Below are positions 1 to 7,731 of a stretch of DNA of 64,000 nt, in pieces. The stretch's first letter is position 1. Each line of letters begins with the position of its first letter. The notes beneath the pieces were generated by a model. The model searched no databases. It was not told where the DNA came from and saw only the letters and a program-made list of their open reading frames with translations. The translations under genes were made by a program, and so were the position numbers. Location: assembly GCF_002291445.1 (NCBI RefSeq), contig NZ_CP014137.1:5084001-5148000 (forward strand), written 5' to 3'. Source of the stretch: Brenneria goodwinii. GTDB taxonomy: Bacteria; Pseudomonadota; Gammaproteobacteria; Enterobacterales; Enterobacteriaceae.

Positions 1-107
1 CGCGTGACAGTAATCACCGTATCATGGTACTTGAACTGAACGCGGCAGAAGTAACCCTGTAATTCCTCTGCTATCAGCGCCCATTGTTCTTTAGTGATAT
101 CTGACAT
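1..107 (-). CDS. Hypothetical phage protein, 5'-terminal part only
   Basis: The minus strand opens an ATG at 107 that reads MSDITKEQWALIAEELQGYF and stays open to the window edge, so only about 35 codons are visible. The start overlaps the upstream stop by one base (TGATG), and a GAGGAAGG ribosome site lies just before it, so translation is probably coupled. I do not recognise a function. The gene closes a run of small genes after the portal gene, where phage Mu would move to gp30. The true end lies outside the window. Confidence 0.6.
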   Translation of the reverse strand, partial: MSDITKEQWALIAEELQGYFCRVQFKYHDTVITVT

Positions 108-334
108 CATCCTTCCTCATTCGGTTGGTGATCGCGCAGCCGGGCGACGTATAGCGCTTTTGTTCGACCAGATGATCCACACGCAGTGCAAATCACGGTT
201 GAATATTCGCTGGGAGTATAGTGATACCCGTTAAATGCGGAATGATTGCAGTAGCGCTGCGACACAAACCATTGACGTTCTTCTACCGGCTTCTTACGTT
301 CGGCACATTTACATCTGAAAGATACAGACATCAT
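107..334 (-). CDS. Small cysteine-rich phage protein, putative zinc binder
   Basis: This 75-residue protein has cysteines near the N terminus (FRCKCAERKKPVEERQW), a central C-N-H stretch, and a later ICTACGSSGRTKA segment. The CxC and CxxC pairs could bind one metal ion. Two adjacent ATG codons (334 and 331) overlap the upstream stop, which implies translational coupling. Small proteins with this layout occur in many enterobacterial prophages, but I know of no assigned role. It sits between the Com-like/unknown pair and the truncated gene at the window edge. The function is unassigned. Confidence 0.65.
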   Translation of the reverse strand: MMSVSFRCKCAERKKPVEERQWFVSQRYCNHSAFNGYHYTPSEYSTVICTACGSSGRTKALYVARLRDHQPNEEG

Positions 335-645
335 TCCCCCTGCTGTGTATCAAGCTGAGCGCGGGCCTGCCATACATGCCAGAAGATGGCCTTAAAAAAC
401 GCCTCACTTTCATCACTGGCGGCCGAGCTTTTGTCCGGGGAATAGTCCGATGCAAACCACAGTTCAAACGCTTCTTGCTCGTTGATTGGGGATAGTGCGG
501 GACAGTCTTTCTTTGTCTTCACATCCAAAAGTGCTTTTGCTAACTGATGAATTATGTGATTTTCAGGCCACATAACCATTAAACGGGGCAAATGATCAGG
601 ATCATTTGCTAACGTAGCCATACGCTTTTTAGTCGAACTCAACAT
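331..645 (-). CDS. Hypothetical phage protein
   Basis: A 104-residue soluble protein of mixed charge. No cysteine pair, signal peptide or membrane segment is visible apart from a single mid-protein Cys. It contains aromatic stretches (FELWFASDY, FKAIFWHVWQARAQ) suggestive of an alpha-helical C-terminal half. The ATG at 645 lies two bases after the Com-like stop codon, and its own stop overlaps the next start, so it belongs to the same late polycistronic unit. I cannot assign a function. The position, directly downstream of portal and Com-like genes, is not occupied by an equivalent gene in phage Mu. Confidence 0.65.
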   Translation of the reverse strand: MLSSTKKRMATLANDPDHLPRLMVMWPENHIIHQLAKALLDVKTKKDCPALSPINEQEAFELWFASDYSPDKSSAASDESEAFFKAIFWHVWQARAQLDTQQGE

Positions 646-647
646 GA

Positions 648-794
648 TTATTCCCCATCAACCGGCGTAAAGGTTTTGCATCCACAGTTCGGACAGCATT
701 TGTCCGTCCATTTGCCGCGTGGGTTCCACTTATCGACCAGTTCGGCCTTATTCAAAACTTTGCGACAACGACGGCATTTAATCTTTTCAGGCAT
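648..794 (-). CDS. com: Com-like zinc-ribbon protein
   Basis: The start is placed at the ATG at 794, which overlaps the end of the portal gene and gives 48 residues; the longer upstream reading is portal-gene shadow. The protein opens MPEKIKCRRCRKVLNKAEL and ends with a CCPNCGC cluster, giving Cys7, Cys10, Cys33, Cys34, Cys37 and Cys39, a typical four-cysteine zinc ribbon. This matches the layout of phage Mu Com, the RNA-binding translational activator of the mom DNA-modification gene. In Mu, com and mom overlap at the right end. Here the gene sits behind the portal gene and no mom-like gene follows within the window. A Com-like fold is likely; the mom-activating role is inference. Confidence 0.7.
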   Translation of the reverse strand: MPEKIKCRRCRKVLNKAELVDKWNPRGKWTDKCCPNCGCKTFTPVDGE

Positions 795-2367
795 CACTAA
801 CATCCCCCAATCCACGCGCCTGGAAACACAGCCGCGCCAGTTGATCAACAAATTCACCGGCGTCCAGGCTGTCTTGCAGCTCCGGCAACCGGGCCAAAAA
901 CGATTCATAGCTATCCACTTCATTGGCCAGCGCTAACACAGGATTGGTAAACGCCGTACCGACGCGTTGCCAGTCGCTGATAGCCTCGCCGGTAAGCTGG
1001 TCGATATCGTCCGGGGGCGATGTGCGATTGAGCGCGATTTGCTCCCGGTTCATCGCGGGCAACATGGCATAGCTACCCGATTGAGCATTAACCGGCAGCA
1101 GAATTTCCGCGCCTTCTTCCGGCTCGGCCAGGCCGAACTTGTCGCGCAGTTCGGACATCTGCACTTTCATGCCCCTGTCAATCAACGGGATCAGCGACTC
1201 GACCAGCGCCTTCAGGTCTTCAGGTTCATTGATGCGTAAACAAACGCGCGGATAGTTTTCCTGCACGCCGTAGTTGAGCATGACGAACGGGCGGATCAGG
1301 AACTCATTCAGCGTGTTCTCAAGCTGCCGCGCATCCCATTTTGCAATGTCCATGCGAACCTGGTTATGTACGTTCGCCTGGCTCTGGCTGCTGCCGTCGT
1401 CCGTTGTCATAGTCTGGCCAAGCACTGCTTTACTGGTCTGTGCATCGCACCATTCCGCCATACCTTCGAAAAGATCGCCGCCGCCCTGGCGGCTGGCGGT
1501 TTCTTTCATGTCAATCAGCATTGATTGCGGGATGGCACAACCGGCATCGCTCGCAAGGGACGCAATCGCATCAATCAGGGTCTGGATATCTTGCGGGCTG
1601 GCATTCGGCCCATATTTGCCGATGACGATCGGCAGACCGAATTTTTCACCGAACGCCCACCAATCTCGAACAGTAAAGGATTTCAGCATGTACATAACGG
1701 CGACCAGCCGCGCCAGGCCGTTACGCAACGGCAAGCCGGATTTCAGACGGGGTTGGTGAATGATGTACTTGTAAGCGGCCAGCGGTTCGCCGTTAAACGG
1801 TTCCGCTTCGGTTAACACATGCACCTTGCGCAACGTGTCGGCGTCCATTTTGAGGAAGCGCGGATCAACCCATGAGTAGTCTCGCGGCATCCAGGGAATC
1901 GTTGACGTGTCCCACAATATTTCCGCGACGGCGATACCTTTTCCCAGACCATCAAGCAGGTCAAACAACAGCTCGGGGATTTGCGGCCGTTCCATCATGA
2001 CGCGTACCGCATCCGCCAGTTTGATGTCGTTTTCATCATCGGATGCAGCTTCTACCGTCGGGACGATCCCGGCGACGGTCAGCTTCCGGGTACGCAGAAC
2101 GCTGGAATAATGGAGATCACGCTCTTCCATCTCTTCGGCCAGGATAAAGTAGTCTAGCGGACTACCATCAGCGGCATTACGCAACACCCCGGCAAGGCGG
2201 CGCGGGGTAAGGGTACTGGCGACGCTGATACCGGCATTTGCCCGACGAATGCCCGTAGAACGGGCGCGGGTCTGCTCTTGCTGCAATGCCTCTTTGCTGA
2301 CCTGAACCGGTTCCCCGGTATCGGGGTGGAGCAACTTACGGATTGCTCCTGTGACTTTATTTAACAT
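787..2367 (-). CDS. Phage portal protein, DUF935 family (Mu gp29-like)
   Basis: A 526-residue protein of the DUF935 portal family, which forms the dodecameric ring at the head vertex through which DNA is packaged. The N-terminal half carries family-type segments such as DYFILAEEMEERDLHYSSVL and the mid-protein WWAFGEKFGLPIVIGKYG. The ATG at 2367 overlaps the terminase stop (TAATG), so the two are probably coupled. Length is close to Mu gp29 (about 512 residues). Gene order, terminase small, terminase large, portal, is the Mu order. The stop at 787 overlaps the following Com-like start by eight bases. Confidence 0.92.
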   Translation of the reverse strand: MLNKVTGAIRKLLHPDTGEPVQVSKEALQQEQTRARSTGIRRANAGISVASTLTPRRLAGVLRNAADGSPLDYFILAEEMEERDLHYSSVLRTRKLTVAGIVPTVEAASDDENDIKLADAVRVMMERPQIPELLFDLLDGLGKGIAVAEILWDTSTIPWMPRDYSWVDPRFLKMDADTLRKVHVLTEAEPFNGEPLAAYKYIIHQPRLKSGLPLRNGLARLVAVMYMLKSFTVRDWWAFGEKFGLPIVIGKYGPNASPQDIQTLIDAIASLASDAGCAIPQSMLIDMKETASRQGGGDLFEGMAEWCDAQTSKAVLGQTMTTDDGSSQSQANVHNQVRMDIAKWDARQLENTLNEFLIRPFVMLNYGVQENYPRVCLRINEPEDLKALVESLIPLIDRGMKVQMSELRDKFGLAEPEEGAEILLPVNAQSGSYAMLPAMNREQIALNRTSPPDDIDQLTGEAISDWQRVGTAFTNPVLALANEVDSYESFLARLPELQDSLDAGEFVDQLARLCFQARGLGDVSDA

Positions 2368-3938
2368 TACAACAGCCCTCGTTGATTCTTCAGCCCACGG
2401 GTGATCCGCATCTGGCGGCGTTCTTCTCGCTCGTCCGGCCGTTCGGGTTTATTTAAGCGATGCAGCTCGTAGCGGCGGCAATCTTCTTTGCTGGCCAGGA
2501 ATGCCAGAAAGATGGCATAGGCGCTGTCGCCATGACGTTTATGGCCATCGCTCCCTTTGTTCTCTTTGTCGTCAATGCCCGGTACGCCGCGCAACACGAC
2601 AATCTGGCCCAGGTCGTTAATGACGTCCTCATGCTTTGGCACCACCAGTTCATCGTCTTCAAATGCGGCTTTGAAGCGCGGCATGTTCTCCCGATAGTGG
2701 GCGACGGATGGCATCACCACTTCGACTTCATTGCCGTAGCGTTCGGCGGCTTGCTCTGCCAGATAGTTACCGTTTCCCCGGCCATCAAGTTTGATACCAT
2801 CGCGGCGCGGCAGACGGTCACAGATGAAGTACAGCGCCTGTTCCTGCTGCTTGTATGGCACGTTGGCCAGTTCGACCAGGAACGGCACCGTGCGGGTAGT
2901 GTCATCGTTGACGGTAATGGGCGCGAATACGGTAAGGTGGCCGCTGCGGGCAAAGTCTTCACCCAATGCATGGCGCAGGGTGACGGGTAGCTGATTGAGC
3001 ACGGTCAATACGGTTTGCTCTAACCACTCTTGCATATCCAGTGCGCGGAGTGATTCAGGGAGTTCGTTGTATTCCGTTGTGCCGGTAAAGCGCAGAACGG
3101 GGCCTGTGCCACGGGCTGCACGCTCCCGGATGGAACGCGGTAAATATGTGCCCCCGCCGTTCTTCGGTACGCAGTAATATTCCTCCAGGGCATCTTCCTG
3201 GGTAGCGGTATCGCGCAGCAAATCGGCTTTCCACTGCTCTTCCGCTTCCTGGCTCCACTCCCATTTCCTCACCTGGCAAATGCGCTTATACAGACCATCG
3301 TTACACGCATCATCGAGGGTGATTGTATGAACGGAATAGCGTTTCTTCCCTGCTAGACTGTCCTGGATCAACTCGTTGAACAGGTTTTCAACGCCATTGT
3401 GTGTGCTGATAATCCGAACTTTCGCCCCCCACATCGTCAGCGCCAGAGCGGCTTTAAGCACTTCGGCCAGACGCTCATGGAATGCGGCTTCATCAATCGT
3501 GACGTTGCCCTGCATACCACGCAAGTTACTGGGGTTACTTGATAGCGCCTGGACTTTAAAACCGCTGGCAAAGTAGATGACAAAGGTCAGTATGTCCTTA
3601 CCATCGTCAACCAGGACTTCTTCACAGACGTCTTCGGCCGCCAGGTCATAGGCTTTGGCCCACATTGCCGCCGCGTCAATAAACTCGCGGGCCATCTCTT
3701 TATTTGAGCCGACATAGAAGTGGTTAGTGCCGCCCGCCGACTTTGCTTTAGCGGCGGTCAATGACGCATCGGCGGCTTCTGCCCAGGTGAGACCTGTCCG
3801 GCGTGATTTTTGGGCAATCTTGAGCGGCGACTCGTCGGCAATCCATCGGCGTTGATAACCGAGGAGGACTTCATTTTCATTGAAGTCCTCCCCGCCGATA
3901 ATGCCGCTGGCAACGGCGTTTAAACTGGCTAGTAGCAT
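2367..3938 (-). CDS. Phage terminase large subunit (Mu gp28-like)
   Basis: This 523-residue protein is the DNA-packaging motor and nuclease. The N-terminal ATPase has a degenerate Walker A (KSRRTGLT, about residues 44-51) and Walker B with catalytic glutamate (VTIDEA, 146-151). The C-terminal RNase H-like nuclease is marked by acidic motifs (KLDGRGNG near 385 and RHGDSAYA near 485). Start and stop overlap the neighbours by one base each (TGATG and TAATG), a tightly coupled packaging cassette with small terminase and portal. Mu-type phages cut headful DNA from integrated copies, so packaging here would start at the prophage left end. Confidence 0.93.
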   Translation of the reverse strand: MLLASLNAVASGIIGGEDFNENEVLLGYQRRWIADESPLKIAQKSRRTGLTWAEAADASLTAAKAKSAGGTNHFYVGSNKEMAREFIDAAAMWAKAYDLAAEDVCEEVLVDDGKDILTFVIYFASGFKVQALSSNPSNLRGMQGNVTIDEAAFHERLAEVLKAALALTMWGAKVRIISTHNGVENLFNELIQDSLAGKKRYSVHTITLDDACNDGLYKRICQVRKWEWSQEAEEQWKADLLRDTATQEDALEEYYCVPKNGGGTYLPRSIRERAARGTGPVLRFTGTTEYNELPESLRALDMQEWLEQTVLTVLNQLPVTLRHALGEDFARSGHLTVFAPITVNDDTTRTVPFLVELANVPYKQQEQALYFICDRLPRRDGIKLDGRGNGNYLAEQAAERYGNEVEVVMPSVAHYRENMPRFKAAFEDDELVVPKHEDVINDLGQIVVLRGVPGIDDKENKGSDGHKRHGDSAYAIFLAFLASKEDCRRYELHRLNKPERPDEREERRQMRITRGLKNQRGLL

Positions 3939-4525
3939 CAGGCAATCCCCAATATCTGTTTCTTGATGTCGGCGACTTTGTCAGCCGATAGCCCTGCTTG
4001 CGAGACGATTTTCTCTGTCTGCGCCGCCGCTTCTTCCGCGAACGCCTGGCGGATCTCTTTTTCTCGCTTATGGCTGGCCATCGCTGCCGCCTCAAGGCGT
4101 TGAGCGACAAGCGCCAATTGTCCCAAGGCTTTTGGTTCAACGGCTTTCTTGCCTTCTTCTGACTCTTCGGCGAGGGTCATAGACGTCTCAAACGCCAGCG
4201 TCTTCACAAACTCCATCAACAATTTACCGACGTCGGTGGTCGGTGACGTTCCCAGCCGAGCAACCCACACATCGGCCATTTCCCGCGATGCCCGGATGCG
4301 TGAACCAATCTTTTCCATCCTGCTGGCGTACCGATTGAGGCCCGTGCGGCTCAGTTGCATATCGTCCGGCAGGTTGTGTTCGTCAATCAGTTCGTTAATG
4401 GCCTCGCGGATCTGCTCTTGAGTAAATTGTTTATCACGCAGCATCTGATGCAACGCATCACGAATACCGGGCGGCAACAAATCAATCTTTGAAGGACGGC
4501 CACGGGTCGGGCGTTCATCAGCCAT
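3938..4525 (-). CDS. DUF3486 family protein, probable terminase small subunit (Mu gp27-like)
   Basis: A 195-residue protein that opens with a basic RPTRGRPSKIDLLPP stretch, followed by a predicted helix-turn-helix-like N-terminal half and a long charged helical C-terminal half rich in Glu and Ala. This is the DUF3486 pattern, found directly before the large terminase in Mu-like phages and taken to be the DNA-recognition subunit. The start lies three bases beyond the upstream stop and the stop overlaps the large terminase start. The function is inferred from family and position. Confidence 0.88.
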   Translation of the reverse strand: MADERPTRGRPSKIDLLPPGIRDALHQMLRDKQFTQEQIREAINELIDEHNLPDDMQLSRTGLNRYASRMEKIGSRIRASREMADVWVARLGTSPTTDVGKLLMEFVKTLAFETSMTLAEESEEGKKAVEPKALGQLALVAQRLEAAAMASHKREKEIRQAFAEEAAAQTEKIVSQAGLSADKVADIKKQILGIA

Positions 4526-4527
4526 AA

Positions 4528-4821
4528 TTAACCCCGCGCCCGTGGTTTCTTAACGCCTGGCACCACGGCCAGGCCGCGAGCCACATCGTCACCGCGCCCA
4601 GTTATTGCAGCGACAAAGCAACCGGCCACGTCCTCCAGGTCGATAAGCCCTTGCTCTGACAACCAGCTCAAATGGGTACGCACCGCATCACGGGAAACGC
4701 GATGGCCGTATGCCAGCAGGCAGGTTTGCAGCACGGATTCGTTGGCGCTATCGCCCGCATCAAGCAGTGAGCGCAAGATAACTAACCGCTGATCGCTATC
4801 CAGAATTTCACGCATGGCCAT
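4528..4821 (-). CDS. Mu gp26-like winged-helix protein
   Basis: A protein of up to 97 residues with a winged-helix look: an N-terminal helical bundle, then a recognition-helix region (VSRDAVRTHLSWLSEQGLI) and a short beta wing. Two starts are possible, ATG at 4821 and ATG at 4815; the second has a better spaced GTGAGG site. It occupies the position of Mu gp26, whose role is not established. ArsR-like DNA binding is inference from sequence only. It forms part of the packaging-side operon with DUF2730 and DUF3486 genes. Confidence 0.8.
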   Translation of the reverse strand: MAMREILDSDQRLVILRSLLDAGDSANESVLQTCLLAYGHRVSRDAVRTHLSWLSEQGLIDLEDVAGCFVAAITGRGDDVARGLAVVPGVKKPRARG

Positions 4822-4825
4822 GGCC

Positions 4826-5128
4826 TCACTTATCCTTTAATTCATTTTCAAGTAACAAATCGCTAATCCGTTGAACCTGCGCCAACTTTGGGGCCAGTGC
4901 TTTCAAATCACCCCGCAAGTTGCTCATTTCCAACTGAAGCGCATGAAGCTCTTTTTGATTCGGCATTGATGCAATAACGGTTTCCATTGCTGTTACCCGC
5001 GATTTCAGCGTGTCAACTTCCTCACGCTTCACATAAGTCTTTGCCAAAAGAATCATGACCAGGTTTACCCCGGTCATCACCAGCGCCCAAATGATGCCCC
5101 AATACTCTTTAATGACTTGCCAGTCCAC
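4826..5128 (-). CDS. DUF2730 family membrane-anchored coiled-coil protein (Mu gp25-like)
   Basis: A 100-residue protein with one N-terminal membrane segment (about residues 9-30, WGIIWALVMTGVNLVMILLA) followed by a heptad-rich coiled coil (KSRVTAMETVIASM to RISDLLLE). The start is a GTG at 5128 preceded by GGGAGG at good spacing, and it overlaps the TraR-like gene by 20 bases. DUF2730 genes sit at this point in Mu-like phages. The topology, a membrane anchor plus periplasmic or cytoplasmic coil, resembles inner-membrane spanins, but no spanin activity can be claimed. Confidence 0.85.
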   Translation of the reverse strand: MDWQVIKEYWGIIWALVMTGVNLVMILLAKTYVKREEVDTLKSRVTAMETVIASMPNQKELHALQLEMSNLRGDLKALAPKLAQVQRISDLLLENELKDK

Positions 5129-5339
5129 GCTGAGCCTCCCGCAATTCTCTGATTTCCTGACACGTCACACAGCAAACGGCATCGGGGTGCGCGGCCAGAC
5201 GTTGGGCGGGAATGTCATCTCCACAGTCATTACAAAAGCCGTATTCAATCGGGGCTTCTTTAATACGGTTTAAATGGGCATTTAACACCCGTTCCCGTTC
5301 ATCAATTTCCAGCGAACTGGCGCGATCAAAATCATCCAT
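5109..5339 (-). CDS. TraR/DksA family C4 zinc-finger protein
   Basis: A 76-residue protein with a helical N-terminal half and a C4 zinc finger made of FCNDCGDD and CCVTCQEIRE, the TraR/DksA arrangement. TraR proteins bind the RNA polymerase secondary channel and mimic DksA plus ppGpp; phage versions of this length are common between lysis and packaging genes. The ATG at 5339 overlaps the holin-like stop. Both acidic N-terminal residues (MDDFDRA) and the finger are retained, so it could be active on host transcription. Its targets are unknown. Confidence 0.88.
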   Translation of the reverse strand: MDDFDRASSLEIDERERVLNAHLNRIKEAPIEYGFCNDCGDDIPAQRLAAHPDAVCCVTCQEIRELREAQRGLASH

Positions 5340-5940
5340 TGCTCAGCGGCACCTTGTGTTTGCTGGATTTGCTATAACGGGCAAAACCGTCAAGCGTTCT
5401 GAATCCCAGATATCCCAGGGCCGGGGTACACAGCATCAGCGCGATATCCCAGTCCGGTGCGGGCATTGTCATTACATGCCCGGTGGCTGTGAAAATGGCG
5501 GCAATCTGCTGGCCGATGCTCATCATCAGCACATAGCCAATAGAGCTATACAGCGAGAGCCGGGCCATTTTGGGGCGCGTCTGGCGAACATACTCATCCG
5601 TCGCGTTATCCCCGTTTCTGATGGTTTCCTGCTGTTCGTGCTGCGCAGCCTGCTGGTCGGCCAACGTGGCCTTTTCCCGTTCGAGCTGGATTTGCTGCAA
5701 CTGAACTTTCAGGGACTCAAGTTGAACCAGTTGATCCGGGGGAAGATTCGCCAGCGCGTTTTCTAACACGCGCTGTTGGTCTTGCGGATTAACGGCGCTG
5801 TTAACGCTCTCAACGATACCGGCAACCGAATCGGCTGTTTTAGCCGCATCGCTGCCGAACCAGCCGCCGACAGTTCGCAGAACGGACGGGCCAGCTTTCA
5901 GCAACACACCGGCGATAGATGAAATGGTTATCGGATCCAT
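5332..5940 (-). CDS. Putative holin-like membrane protein
   Basis: This protein of 202 residues begins at ATG 5940 behind a GGGGAG site; a longer GTG reading is possible. It has a weakly hydrophobic N terminus (ITISSIAGVLLKAGPSVL), a central charged coiled coil rich in Gln (LKVQLQQIQLEREKATLADQ), and two clear C-terminal membrane segments (SSIGYVLMMSIGQQIAAIF and IALMLCTPALGYLGF). This matches the outline of the three-transmembrane phage holins found near lysozyme genes in Mu-like phages. A holin role is inference; a structural membrane role cannot be excluded. Confidence 0.65.
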   Translation of the reverse strand: MDPITISSIAGVLLKAGPSVLRTVGGWFGSDAAKTADSVAGIVESVNSAVNPQDQQRVLENALANLPPDQLVQLESLKVQLQQIQLEREKATLADQQAAQHEQQETIRNGDNATDEYVRQTRPKMARLSLYSSIGYVLMMSIGQQIAAIFTATGHVMTMPAPDWDIALMLCTPALGYLGFRTLDGFARYSKSSKHKVPLSNG

Positions 5941-6302
5941 GGAACTCCCCACACGGTTGCCGTTCTATGTAAAACCAGGCAGGTAAAACCCGCGACCAGG
6001 AAAAATAAGGAGCCGTATTCGACACCGACATAAGCCAGGCACAAAAGCCAGGCGGCGCAGAATGTACCGCAACCGATGACGCCCAGGGCGATTTGATACA
6101 TGAATATGAACGGCTCTTTATCCGGTAAAAGAGCCGGGTGGCCGCGATGATCAAAAAGGATGATTGAGCCGATAAAACAAAGGGTGGTTATCAAACCGCC
6201 CGCCAGCCCGTACATGATGATGCCGCTCACCGCGACAGCAATCACTAATGCTGAACAGGCGGCCCAAAACCATTTGCTACTGAATATTTTTTTGACGCTC
6301 AC
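5928..6302 (-). CDS. Small multi-pass phage membrane protein
   Basis: The start is set at a GTG at 6302, eight bases after AAGGA, in preference to an upstream reading; this gives 124 residues. Four hydrophobic stretches are visible: WFWAACSALVIAVAVSGIIM, GLAGGLITTLCFIGSIIL, a third around residues 70-90 (IALGVIGCGTFCAAWLLC) and SLFFLVAGFTCLVLH. It lies between the lysozyme pair and the holin-like gene and overlaps the latter. It may be a second holin or an antiholin, but no family is recognised. Confidence 0.6.
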   Translation of the reverse strand: MSVKKIFSSKWFWAACSALVIAVAVSGIIMYGLAGGLITTLCFIGSIILFDHRGHPALLPDKEPFIFMYQIALGVIGCGTFCAAWLLCLAYVGVEYGSLFFLVAGFTCLVLHRTATVWGVPWIR

Positions 6303-6513
6303 GTTGTATTTCCTTGTAACGCTGACATTGAAAAACAATGTCGCGTAGGTCTACAGAGTTCCAACCTTTCATGTAATAACTGGCATGGGTGCCGTCACAG
6401 CCCCGGTAATCCGTTGGTTCTGGCTTCGGGCCGTTGGCCATGCGGTGAAGCACCTCGCGGGTGAGGCGATCACGACGGCCACGGCGCATAGACGACTCCC
6501 AGCCCTTACCCAT
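6277..6513 (-). CDS. Small basic phage protein, faintly RMF-like
   Basis: The ATG at 6513 lies two bases past the lysozyme stop and gives 78 residues. The protein is strongly basic at the N terminus (SMRRGRRDRLTREVL) and carries a conserved-looking SYYMKGWNSVDLRD segment and two cysteines. The RDRL...R plus ...GW layout recalls the ribosome modulation factor RMF, which makes hibernating ribosome dimers, but the likeness is short and I treat it as a suggestion only. It is co-transcribed with lysozyme and the membrane protein. Confidence 0.55.
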   Translation of the reverse strand: MGKGWESSMRRGRRDRLTREVLHRMANGPKPEPTDYRGCDGTHASYYMKGWNSVDLRDIVFQCQRYKEIQRERQKNIQ

Positions 6514-6515
6514 GA

Positions 6516-7097
6516 TTAGGCTCGCGCTACCGACGCAGAGCCGCCGACAACCTCCCAAGCGGCATTGGTGACGCTATCGAGGCGGTTGTACCAGCCGTTG
6601 AGGTATTTACCCTGGGAGGAATTCGACTTGATGATGTCCGCGTAATAACGCGCACGGCGTAACAGATAGCGGGTCAGCAACCATTCCGGATCGGCACTGA
6701 TGACCGCCGCTTTGGTCTTCGGGCCGACGATGCCGTCCGCTGTCACGCCAGCGGCGTCTTGCAACAATTGCAGCGCCTTTTTAACGCCATGCTGCACGGC
6801 GGAATCAAAGACGATCAAGGAAATGCCATCCGGCCATTCATTGCAGTACGCCGGATACCAGTAGTCGCGGTAGTAAATCTGGCTGGCTTGTTCGAGGGTT
6901 AAATCTTTAATACGGACGTCGGGCTTTTTATCGCCGTCAATGTCCGTCATGCCGTCGGCCACACCGTCGCGCAGGTCGGAAACGCCGAATTTGGTTTCGC
7001 CGCCTTTATCAGTAGGGTCATTGACATAACCGCCTTCTTTGCCAAGTACAAAAGTAACGGCGTGGGTGAAGGCGGGAGAGGGAAGAAATTGGCTCAC
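6516..7097 (-). CDS. Phage endolysin, glycoside hydrolase family 108
   Basis: A 193-residue muramidase that cuts peptidoglycan at lysis. The GH108 signature GKEGGYVNDPTDKGGETKFG is present at residues 19-38 with the catalytic Glu21. A C-terminal peptidoglycan-binding domain of type 3 contains VTADGIVGPKTKAAV. No signal peptide is visible, so a holin or other release route is needed. The start is GTG at 7097, seven bases after AGAGG. A transcription terminator separates it from the gene upstream, so it probably heads the late transcript. Confidence 0.92.
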   Translation of the reverse strand: MSQFLPSPAFTHAVTFVLGKEGGYVNDPTDKGGETKFGVSDLRDGVADGMTDIDGDKKPDVRIKDLTLEQASQIYYRDYWYPAYCNEWPDGISLIVFDSAVQHGVKKALQLLQDAAGVTADGIVGPKTKAAVISADPEWLLTRYLLRRARYYADIIKSNSSQGKYLNGWYNRLDSVTNAAWEVVGGSASVARA

Positions 7098-7160
7098 TGT
7101 TGCACCTCTGAGACACTCGCTGGATAAAAAAATCAGTAGTGTTCATAGTGCGGCAGGCAT

Positions 7161-7184
7161 AAAAAAAGCCGGATTAACCGGCTT
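7161..7184 (-). terminator. Intrinsic terminator before the lysis genes
   Basis: On the minus strand an AAGCCGG / CCGGCTT stem with a five-base loop is followed by a run of seven T. It stands after the exported-protein gene and before the lysozyme, dividing middle from late transcription in the prophage. Confidence 0.85.
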
Positions 7185-7200
7185 CATTGGAAATGGGTGT

Positions 7201-7722
7201 TTAAACCTTTTTGGCGGAACAGGTTGTTAACATGACTACTCGGTAAATGCTAACCTTCCAGCCATCAATAACCTTTTCAAATTTTTCGTTATGAACCTTA
7301 TCAAGATTACTTTCACGCATAAAATTGAATGGGTCATCTTTAGCATCTACTGGATCTGAATCATCATCCCATGATACTGGTTCATCATTTTGGGGTTTCG
7401 GGTGTATCAATTCAGATATAACTAATAAGCACACGTCCGTAGTGATTCGGCTAAACTCATCACTGTCCGGGTATTTAGGCCCAGATACATATTGCATCTT
7501 GATGTTAACTTCATTATCCCTTACAGACGTTTTTATATGTCGATAAACACCGATAAACCCATCATTTTCAGCAAAGGCTGTATCGCCTTTATTATACCAG
7601 TCAACAGAATCTACTCGCGCGTATCGTTCCAACAATGCTTTAGCATCTTCTTTGACGGACGGGGGAGCGGCCAAGGCTGAAAACGATACGAAAAGCAATA
7701 GCCCAAGAAGTATTTTCCGCAT
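7201..7722 (-). CDS. Exported protein of unknown function
   Basis: A 173-residue protein with a clear signal peptide (MRKILLGLLLFVSFSALA, cleavage expected before APPS). The mature part is acidic, with a DDDSDPVDAKDDP stretch and two cysteines (in VCLLV and TTCSAKKV) that could form a disulfide in the periplasm. AAGGA precedes the ATG at 7722 at good spacing. Its codons are more AT-rich than those of neighbours. It lies between Mor and the lysozyme, where Mu carries its C activator and small genes, and a terminator follows, so it may be a cargo (moron) gene expressed apart from lysis. No family is recognised. Confidence 0.75.
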   Translation of the reverse strand: MRKILLGLLLFVSFSALAAPPSVKEDAKALLERYARVDSVDWYNKGDTAFAENDGFIGVYRHIKTSVRDNEVNIKMQYVSGPKYPDSDEFSRITTDVCLLVISELIHPKPQNDEPVSWDDDSDPVDAKDDPFNFMRESNLDKVHNEKFEKVIDGWKVSIYRVVMLTTCSAKKV

Positions 7723-7731
7723 TTTATATCC

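Noticed and set aside
676..936. An 86-codon plus-strand frame at the end of the portal gene
   Set aside because: It is antisense to the portal and Com-like genes, which have family support.
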